In this document: positions 33,664 through 40,589 of the stretch, in pieces
Position numbering within the stretch: position 1 is the first letter of the stretch
Layout of the letters: every line of letters begins with the position of its first letter
Source: Cymbomonas tetramitiformis
Taxonomy: Eukaryota > Chlorophyta > Pyramimonadophyceae > Pyramimonadales > Pyramimonadaceae
Assembly (NCBI GenBank): GCA_001247695.2
Contig: LGRX02030434.1
Location: forward strand, 1 to 40,589
Length of the DNA stretch: 40,589 nt
Reading direction: 5' to 3'
Notes under the pieces: model-generated
Database searches by the model: none
Told to the model about the DNA's origin: nothing
The model's input: only the letters and a program-made list of their open reading frames with translations
Made by a program: the position numbers and the translations under genes

Positions 33664-36600
33664 ATGGGGGCGAACCGTGGAAAACAGGCTGTTGTGAAAG
33701 CTATTGCGAAGAAGAAAGAAGAGAATGTAGTGAAATGTGTGGTCCGCGATTGTGCGGTCCCGAGAACTATTGTACCGAAGATCCAATGCAAGACGTGCCA
33801 GGGCTACTTTCATTTCGCGTGTTCTAGCAATGAGGAGGTTGGAGTAATATGCAAGCAGTGTGGTCCTCGGCCGGGGAAGTGCGTTTATTGCAAGAAAAGC
33901 GCGAGCATCATGACTTGTGGTGTTTGTGGAGGTGGTTTCCATCCTTCATGTCAGCGAAAATTCGGGACTGGCGATTGTGGTTTGCTCACAAATCAAAAGA
34001 ACTGTGGGCGCAAGGAGTGCGAGCAGCGATCAGAGTGTACTGCTAGTGAAGTGGCGGAAGATGCCACCGAGGCCACCGTTAAAACGCTGGCCTCAATTGA
34101 CGCTCCCCGCGCGTTGGCGGGCTTGGCCAAGGAAGCGCAGAGTTCTCGAAGAAAGTCCTTGGACTGGCCTACTAGCGCGCTGAAGACCGGCGACGCTGGT
34201 GAGCACATTTTTCAAAGTGGTCCAATAATATAACGTTGTAATGAGTTTTTAGTTCTATTTATGTTTCTCGTCCTACTTGTGTAAACGTGCTTGGTTTTGG
34301 TGTTCTATGAATTAGGTGGGCTCGCCACGGCTCCGCCCTCACCCCCACCGCCAGCACCAGATGAGTCCTGCTTCATATGCGAGAAGGACGATGCACGTGG
34401 TGTCCACAGGTGCTCGCACTGCAAGGCTAGCTACCATAACGTGTGCATGGTAGCCAAAGGCATTGAAGAGGTGAACAATTGTGGTAGGCCGGAGTGCATG
34501 GCGAAGCGCACGGTCTACCCAACCTCCCAAGCCGAGAGAGACGCTGTGAACCTCGCAAAACATGGTGCCATGCTGCTGGAAGGCGCGCTCGAGAACAGTT
34601 TGCCGTTGCTTGCGGTGCCGTCGGCGCGGCCCCCGCCCCTTGTTCAAGCGGCCACACCCGAGGGCGTTCGGGTGGGTGTAGAGGGGCCGTCGGGAGGGGC
34701 GGAGCAACCCGCGCATGCTCCCGCCCCCACCAGCACGGAGGTGCCCGCACCCGACACCGCAGGGCTGGTAGTGAACGCGCCGTCGGGAGGGACGGCTCAA
34801 CCCGCGGATGCTCCCGCCCCCACGAGCACGGAGGTGCCCGCACCCAAGACCGCGGGGGTGGTACCGGACGCGCCGTCGGGATCGGCGGAGCAACCCGCGG
34901 ACACTCCGGCACCTGCCTTGTCCATGCTCTCGGAGTTCTCGGCATCGGCTCCCCCACCCCTTGAAGCGGCCACACCCGAGGGCGTTCGCGGGGGTGGAGA
35001 GGAGCCGTCGGGAGGGACGGAGCAACCCGCGCATGCTCCCGCCCCCACCAGCACGGAGGTGCCCGCACCCGACACCGCAGGGCTGGTAGTGAACGCGCCG
35101 TCGGGAGGGACGGCTCAACCCGCGGATGCTCCCGCCCCCACGAGCACGGAGGTGCCCGCACCCAAGACCGCGGGGGTGGTACCGGACGCGCCGTCGGGAT
35201 CGGCGGAGCAACCCGCGGGGGGTGTAGAGGAGCCGTCGGGAGCGGCGGCTCAACCCGCGGATGCTCCCGCCCCCACGAGCACGGAGGTGCCCGCACCCGA
35301 GACCGCGGGGGTGGTACCGGACGCGCCGTTGGGATCGGCGGAGCAACCCACGAACACTCCCGCACAGGCATTGCCCGTAGGTGGCCATCAGCGGAAGCCT
35401 CGGTGGGAGGACCTGGATCTGCCGCAACGTGTTCACTCGTACAACAAGTACATTAACTTTAGGCCGCGGTATGTGTATGGCGACGGCTTTGGTGGGAAGG
35501 AGGGATACGCCGAGAAATCGAACGGGAAATTCTCGTACGGCGGAGTGGTGTTTCACCAGGGTCACTCGGGGGGGTATGTGGTAGGCTCAATCCTGCACAT
35601 AAAGAATAAAGGGTGGTTTGTCCATTGCGGGGGGCCAATCGATGGGCCGAACGCCGACCCGGAGATGTTTCACACCTTCCGCATGAACAAGCTGAACGTG
35701 GGCGTAACGGACAAAGCCCGAGGGGAGGCTTACTTCCGTGACAACGAGCAGATCGACAAAGTGTTCCAGGTCCTCCGGAAGTTCGTGCCTCAACAGATTG
35801 CCGTGGAAAAAACGAAGGGCTTCCAGGAGGGCGTGTCCGTCACGGCCCCGTTGAGGCAGGTCAATACGGCGGACCGGGTGGAGTTAGGACCCAGCGTTAC
35901 CCGTGACGACTACCTCTTCGTCGACAAGGACGCGGCATCCGTTGCCCCTAGCCGTGGGGGCGCGGGTTCCGAGGGGGATACGGTCACGGAGGATGCTGCA
36001 CCGCCTGAGACAATTGCGTCTCAGGCGGTGAAAGGAAGGAAGCGCATGAGGTCGGATTTGGCTGACGGCCACACCTTGCAGAAGCGGGTTGCCGCGCCTG
36101 CGCACCTGGCCGTTCCACACCGAAGGGGGAGCCAAGCACCGAGCGACGTGTCGGGTAGGGCACTTGATGCTGGCACGGGGAAAGGCACGGGGAAAGCTGG
36201 AGGTGGTCGTTCTCGAGGCCGGAGGTCAAGTGTCGGCAGTGGGGTGCTGTCACTATCACAGGCGGCGCAGGTGTATGTAGAGGAAGGAAGAAGTGGACCT
36301 GTGCAGGTGGGCGTGACGAGTGAACAGCTGGAGGAGCTGTTGAGGAAGCAGGGAGAGGAGTTTGGTCGGAGCTTGGAAGCGTTGGAGCAGAGACAGCAGA
36401 GCGCACTGGACCGGCGCTTAGAGCTGGAGCGCGCTAGTTTGGAGACGCTCCTGCCGCAAGTGCCGGCCTCCGAGGAACCGCGTCCGGCACCTGTGGCGTC
36501 GGCGACGCCCACGGCGGAGCAAGGGACGGAGGGTGAGATCTCAGGTCTGGAAGCAGTTCGTCAGGGCGTCCCGCAGGCCCAGCAGCAGGAGGAACTCCTC

Positions 36601-37386
36601 CTGGCCCAGCACCTGCAGCAACTCCCACAGTCACAGGCTCAGGTTCATCAGGTGCTGCAGCCCCAGCAGTTTCAGCAGGTGCTGCCGCCTCAGCAGCTTC
36701 AACAGCCGCAGCAGCCCTTGCAGCTGCAGCAACTCCCGCAGCCCCCGTCTCAGCTTCAACAGGTGCTGCCGCCTCAGCAGCTTCAACAACCGCAGCAGCC
36801 CTTGCAGCTGCAGCAACTCCCGCAGCCCCAGTCTCAGCTTCAACAGGTGCTGCCGCCCCAGCAGCTGCAACAGCCGCAGCAGCCCCTGCAGCTGCAGCAA
36901 CTCTCGCAGCCCCTGCAGCTGCAGCAACTCTCGCAGCCCCAGTCTCAGCTTCAACAGGTGCAGCTACCCCAGCAGCTTCAACAGATGCAGCAGCTCCAGC
37001 AGCTTCAACCGTTGCTGCAGCCCCAACAGCTTCAACCGGTGCAGCAGCCTCAGCAGCTTCAACAGCTGCAAGAACTCCAGCAGCTTCAACAGCTGCAACA
37101 ACTTCAGCAGCTCCAGCAGCTCTCGCAGCTTCAGCAATCCTACCAGCTGCAACCACAATTGCTCGCGCAACCCCAGCTATTCGCGCAACCCCAGCTATTC
37201 GCGCAACCGCCGCAGCTGCTCGCGCAACCCCAGCTGCTCGCGCAACCGCAGGTGCTCGCCCAACCACAGCAGCTCGCCCAACCAGCACAGCAGCTTTTCA
37301 CCCTGACCGCGGATCAATTGCAGGACCTTGCTCGTGGGGCTTCACGCTCACGTGTTTCCTTGGAAGAGCTGTTCGACAGGCGCTAG
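33664..37386 (+). CDS. Transposon-borne zinc-finger / Gln-rich protein, complete copy (2 exons, 1,201 aa)
   Basis: Exon 1 is 33664-34198, the intron 34199-34315 and exon 2 34316-37386, with the same layout as the copy at 355-4077. Amino-acid differences seen: K34R, L105C, T231V, one K to N in the central region, and L to Q plus Q to L in the Gln-rich tail. The gene is transcribed away from the transposase gene and shares the 103-bp array as its upstream region. Elements that encode a second DNA-binding protein (for example TnpA of En/Spm, MURB of Mutator) are known; by analogy this may control expression or transpososome assembly. I do not recognise the family of the 540-690 region. Long antisense open frames here are composition artefacts. 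Confidence 0.82.
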
Positions 37387-37599
37387 CTTAGAAATCGTTT
37401 GCCTAACTAAAAGTGCTATTTGAGCTGTCCCGAGAGCCGCATCTTGGTGCTTCGTGCTACAGTAAGCTGCAATTTTTGCATAACTCTAATAACCTGACAC
37501 TACGGTAATTATGTCACTTGCAAGTATTCATACATTAGATTGTGTATGAACATTGGAATATAAGCATGGAAATGCACTTGCATATTGAATTGCTCTTTA

Positions 37600-38367
37600 T
37601 TTTCAAAACATCGGCCGTGTGCATGACACGGCAACCATCCTGATATTTGCAGTGAACAAATTGGTCCCGCGCGGCTCCTGCAAAACCCAAAATATCAAAA
37701 TATTGCATTATTTTGTTTCTACGAACCTTCTCCGATGTTCTCCAAAAATATTAAATCATACAATATAATTTCCCGCTTGTTATTGGCCTTGTAGCGACAC
37801 ATTCATATGCCGCGCATGCATGCCAAGTGCAAAATTCGATTTCCTGCCGTTTGCAGTGACCAAAATGGCCCCGCACGACTACTCCAAAACCCTAAACGTC
37901 AAAATTCATATTTTTGAGTTTGTCCAAACCTTCTCCAAACTTCTCCAAAAATATCAAACCGTGTAATATCATCATTTCCCGAAATTGTGCACTTTATAGC
38001 GGACCCCGCACACGCCGAACCCCCTCTCACAACTAATATTTCACCCACACCACCCCGCCAGCAACCCTAAAACCCTAGAATATTGGACATGCAACCTTTT
38101 ACTGCCTTCTACTATCATGTTGCACCTTCCCAAACCTTGTAATGGCCTTTTATAAACTTATTAATGTGTCGCGCAAGCATTCCATGTGCACAACTTGATT
38201 CCCTGGTATTTGCAGTAAACGAAATGGCCCCGCACGGCTACTCCAAAACCCGAAATGTCAAAATTTTACATTTTTGAGTTTGTCCAAACCTTCTCCAAAC
38301 TTCTCCAACCTTCTAACACTTCTAAATGTCATTTTTTCGAAAATTCGTCAAATTATGCATAAACGTA
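37600..38367. repeat. Right subterminal repeat region
   Basis: Three diverged units (around 37620, 37820 and 38180) share TTTGCAGTGAMC, GGYCCCGCRCGRCT, CTCCAAAACCC and CCAAACCTTCTCC. These are reverse complements of blocks in the 349-bp units at the left end, so the element ends in long imperfect inverted repeats beyond the 22-bp perfect ones. Confidence 0.8.
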
Positions 38368-38389
38368 CCACCCACACGTGCCACATGCC
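38368..38389 (-). repeat. Right terminal inverted repeat (22 bp)
   Basis: CCACCCACACGTGCCACATG plus CC, the perfect inverse of 28251-28272. It is identical to the end at 5059-5080. Confidence 0.93.
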
Positions 38390-38393
38390 TGCA

Positions 38394-38989
38394 TGTCCCA
38401 TGGACGGTCTGTCCATGTGGTTGGAAATAACCACACATTTTGAGCAGTCCGCATGGATGGATAGCAAAAGCACACGGTGAATTACGTGTTTTCGTACGAC
38501 TCTATAGTGTTTATACGTTTTTTGTTGAAAACTGTCCACACGCGTGGAAACGTCAGTTAGCAGTCCATACGCTGTCCATTCGAGTTAGCCTTGACTGTCC
38601 GTATGATTCATGTCCCATGGACGGTTTTTTTACACGCACGGACGCAAAAAAAAGCTGACCTCACGAAAACAAAAAACATAAAAACCGTATGGACAACGTA
38701 CGGACAGCACATTTTACCACACGTGTGGACATTTGGGTAGAAATACTTAGCGAAAAAATGGCAAAAAACAAAACACCCCTAAAAAAGGTCGATGGAGGGC
38801 TAAAATCGGAGCGTGGGGACAAAAAAAAAAGTGAGAGGGGGGTTAGGCGCCCTCTCGCTGCTTGCGATTTACCCCAGAACAGGCACTCAGTGGGATTGTT
38901 TCCCAGCGGACAGTGCAATCGACGGCCCAGATGAACCCCCCCCGTCTTAATCGGACGGTCTCCGTGAGTTACAGAAACTGAAAATGGCA
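38394..38989. other. Non-coding right flank of the transposon, motif-rich then A-rich
   Basis: Copies of the 9-bp motif occur at about 38534, 38563, 38684, 38697 and 38719, followed by A-rich runs (38645-38700, 38750-38835). I see no gene. It is probably the original upstream region of the Tnp2 gene, now separated by the 10-kb insertion. Confidence 0.6.
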
Positions 38990-39100
38990 TGAAGGCGTGG
39001 GTTGGCACCCACGACACCCCTTGTGCACTAGCGGCGTCCTTGGCGGCAATCGCCTCTTATCGCTAGAACACAAGGGGTATCGTGGATGCCAATGCCTTCA
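38990..39100. repeat. 111-bp foldback (imperfect inverted repeat)
   Basis: The left arm 38990-39033 (TGAAGGC...CCCTTGTG...CTAGCG) pairs with 39061-39100 (CGCTAG...CACAAGGGG...GCCTTCA) with a few mismatches and one small indel. The loop of 27 bases holds a further GGCG/CGCC pair. It could be a small foldback element or a hairpin RNA precursor. Confidence 0.8.
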
Positions 39101-39174
39101 AGGGGATTCGAACCCCTCACCCTCGCGAGAACGCGTTCGGCTTACCAACATTTGACCACTCGGCCATGCACCCA
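39094..39174 (-). tRNA. Degenerate tRNA-like sequence (Leu/Ser type)
   Basis: On the minus strand it has TGGCCGAGTGGTC (A-box-like), a loop GTAAGCC that would place AAG as anticodon after T33, a variable arm GCGTTCTCGC and a perfect T-arm AGGGGTTCGAATCCCCT. The D-stem and acceptor stem do not pair, so this is a decayed tRNA or tRNA-derived repeat, not a functional gene. Its 3' end overlaps the foldback. Confidence 0.4.
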
Positions 39175-39240
39175 CGATGATGAAAAACCGCCGCACGGCA
39201 AAAATTATATTCATAAAACCGCGTTTCCCTACAGAGAGGA

Positions 39241-39251
39241 CTCTGATACCA
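39241..39251 (-). other. Primer-binding-site-like 11-mer (initiator tRNA-Met type)
   Basis: TGGTATCAGAG on the minus strand is complementary to the last 11 bases of plant initiator tRNA-Met, the usual primer of many plant LTR retrotransposons. It is preceded (minus) by TTTCAAAT, so an LTR ending in CA three bases upstream is possible. No retroelement coding is seen nearby; a TRIM or solo remnant is possible. Confidence 0.35.
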
Positions 39252-39491
39252 ATTTGAAAGAGAAAAAAGAAATTGAGACATGCATTTTCAAAAGACGCTG
39301 TCTCATGCACCAGCTCAACGGTCAAACGTCCATACGTTCATGCCCGTACTGTACGGATGAACGCCACGAAGTCAGCGCTGTCCACGCCCGTGAGTACCGT
39401 TTTCATCCCATCGCCGCCAAAACGCCCACAAACGCCCACAGTCCTCCAGCAAACGAACCTCCTCGCAAATTTTGTTTCGTAAGTTCCCAAC

Positions 39492-40589
39492 ATGGCCAAA
39501 CGAGTTCAGCCCAGTAGACAACGCACACAGAACCCGAAATCACCACCCACCGCCCCCACTCCCTCGCCAAACCAGCGTCGCCAAACCAGCTTGGTGGAGG
39601 CGACCGCGTCAAACACCACCATGCAGCAGATGTTTCAGCAGATGCAAAGCATGCAGCAGCAAATGCTGCTGTTTGCAGGGGCTGCCGGGGCAGGGGGTGC
39701 AGCGCAACCTGCAGAGGCTGCGCAGGCCGCAAATACAGCGCGGTTGGTGGTGGACCCGGGCGCCCAAGTCTTAAATGACATGAAGGAAGACGCCCGGGAG
39801 GTCATCGACGACTGGCAGGAAAAAGGCCTGATACCCCCTGGGACGGTCGCCGTCATTGGGGCGGCCAAGCACACCAAAATCGCCAAGCATATCCAGTCCC
39901 GCCACCCGCAGGTGCCCTTGCGGATGGTGAAAACATACGTCACCAACCGGTTGAGTTATTTGAAAAATAACTCGGAGGGGCCCGGTCGCTGGAAGTGGAA
40001 GGGCACCCAGGACTTCCCCGACGGTTTTCACATCCGGTACAAGGGTCCAGCGGCCGGGTACAAGGTATACGGGCACAGGGATGCGCCGGACCCGGAGGAG
40101 ACAGAGGCGTGCCTGCAGGTGGCTCTGGCAATTGCTGCTGGCAAGCCACTCACTGGAGGGAAGCACTTTGAGATCTTCACAGCGCTTGGTGCCAAAGCCC
40201 CTGAAGCCCCTGAAAAGAAACCGGAAGTAAAGGTAACTTTTGTGCTCTTCCGCCTGTGAGCGCCGGTGTCCACACGTTGTGCAACGGTGTCCAAGCTCGT
40301 GGTTATGTGAACCTTTTTTCAACTTGTGCCGCTTGATTGTTTCCACCCTTATGAACCACGTAGTTTGCACGTTGTCCACAGGGGTGTACGTTTTGGCCAG
40401 TGAGCGCCAGTTCTTCACCGTTTTTCTTATATGTTTCCACGCGTGTGTCGCCCGTACGAACGACTTAGTCCACACGTCGTCCGCACGGTGTCCAGGTGGA
40501 CGCGCCTCAACAGACGGTCCCCGAAGAGCCGGTCCCGCAGGCAGAGAAGCACTCCCCCAACCTCGGGGGCCCCTTGGCCGTAGGGGACC
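39492..40589 (+). CDS. Unknown gene, 5' part (runs off the right edge)
   Basis: ATG 39492 opens an exon to 40232 (247 codons); the donor AAAG|GTAACT has an alternative GAA|GTAAAG six bases earlier. The intron 40233-40495 ends GTCCAG and exon 2 (GTGGACGCG...) is open in phase to the window end. The N-terminus is Pro/Gln-rich with a Met/Gln helix (MFQQMQSMQQQM), followed by a region of mixed charge (REVIDDWQEKGLIPPGTVAV, then HTKIAKHIQSRHP) that I do not recognise. The intron carries the same 9-bp motif as the Tnp2 introns (about 40266, 40469, 40479). It is transcribed away from the Tnp2 gene, so before the 10-kb insertion the two would have been divergent neighbours about 1.4 kb apart. It may be the second gene of that CACTA element or a host gene. 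Confidence 0.65.

Larger units (their letters stand above)
28251..38389. mobile_element. Complete 10,139-bp two-gene DNA transposon of unassigned superfamily
   Basis: It begins GGCATGTGGCACGTGTGGGT and ends with the perfect inverse (22-bp terminal inverted repeats at 28251-28272 and 38368-38389). TGCA flanks both sides. Inside are 349-bp subterminal repeats, a minus-strand DDE transposase-like gene, a 103-bp tandem array, a plus-strand zinc-finger/Gln-rich gene, and inverted diverged subterminal repeats. The right boundary is confirmed by the partial copy ending at 5080 with a different flank. Four-base target duplications and a DDE enzyme recall Sola-type elements among known superfamilies, but I cannot assign it. 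The 9-bp intronic motif of the surrounding DNA is essentially absent inside, consistent with later insertion. Confidence 0.9.

Noticed and set aside
1..38389. The 5-kb direct repeats at 1-5080 and 33310-38389 as giant LTRs of one 38-kb element
   Set aside because: The right copy continues leftward into a transposase gene and ends at 28251 in an inverted repeat matching 38368-38389. The direct repeats are halves of two copies of a TIR transposon, not LTRs.
39241..39251. Functional LTR retrotransposon starting at the primer-binding-like 11-mer
   Set aside because: An 11-base match alone is weak, and no LTR pair or coding sequence is visible around it. Kept only as a low-confidence site.
39086..39517. 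A plus-strand protein starting upstream of 39492 (reading RGFEPLTLARTRSAYQHLTT)
   Set aside because: This is the classic antisense reading of a tRNA T-arm and anticodon arm, not a protein.

Overview
The window looks like repeat-rich nuclear DNA of a eukaryote, most likely from the green lineage outside the flowering plants (an alga or bryophyte; low confidence, I cannot name the species). The grounds are genes split by GT-AG introns, a Ty3/gypsy chromovirus, a CACTA transposase with plant-type DUF4218/DUF4216-like regions, and a Mutator-like element with a SWIM zinc finger. I see no clear ordinary host gene. Almost everything is a transposon, a transposon-derived repeat or a fragment, stacked by nested insertion.

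Layout. 1-5080 is the right half of a two-gene DNA transposon whose complete copy lies at 28251-38389; the two are nearly identical over 5.08 kb. 5081-11274 holds a minus-strand Ty3/gypsy retrotransposon (gag, pol, C-terminal chromodomain) whose integrase reading frame is interrupted by an 82-nt GT-AG intron. 11275-15830 is AT-rich, non-coding and full of short tandem repeats. 15833-16517 holds two minus-strand exons reading like a frameshifted BAH domain. 16840-17669 is a 180-bp satellite-like array, interrupted at 17670-22926 by an intact 5,257-bp Mutator-like element with a perfect 9-bp target-site duplication and a 5-exon, 762-residue transposase; the interrupted array unit resumes at 22936.

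23275-27936 (minus) is a CACTA/Tnp2 transposase gene that I could join as 8 exons with consistent phases (1,047 residues). Six of its seven introns and its flanks, but not its exons, are packed with one 9-bp motif (GTCCRYRCG, either strand). The same motif fills the 180-bp array, the 38.4-38.7 kb flank and the intron of the gene running off the right edge, yet it is almost absent from the nested elements.

28251-38389 is the main find: a 10,139-bp DNA transposon with 22-bp perfect terminal inverted repeats, TGCA on both sides, repeated subterminal regions and two divergent genes. One gene (minus) encodes a DDE-type transposase-like protein that I cannot place in a named superfamily. The other (plus, one intron) encodes a 1,201-residue protein with three zinc-finger modules, Pro/Ala repeats and a long Gln/Leu-rich tail. 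Between them lie eight 103-bp tandem units, seven of which carry nested inverted repeats able to form cruciforms. To its right are a 111-bp foldback, a degenerate tRNA-like sequence, a primer-binding-site-like 11-mer, and the first exons of a plus-strand gene of unknown function.

Inferred order of events: the 180-bp array and motif-rich CACTA region came first; the Mutator-like element inserted into the array; the two-gene transposon inserted about 315 bp upstream of the CACTA start codon. The last event is recent, because two copies in one window differ at only about ten coding bases in 5 kb.
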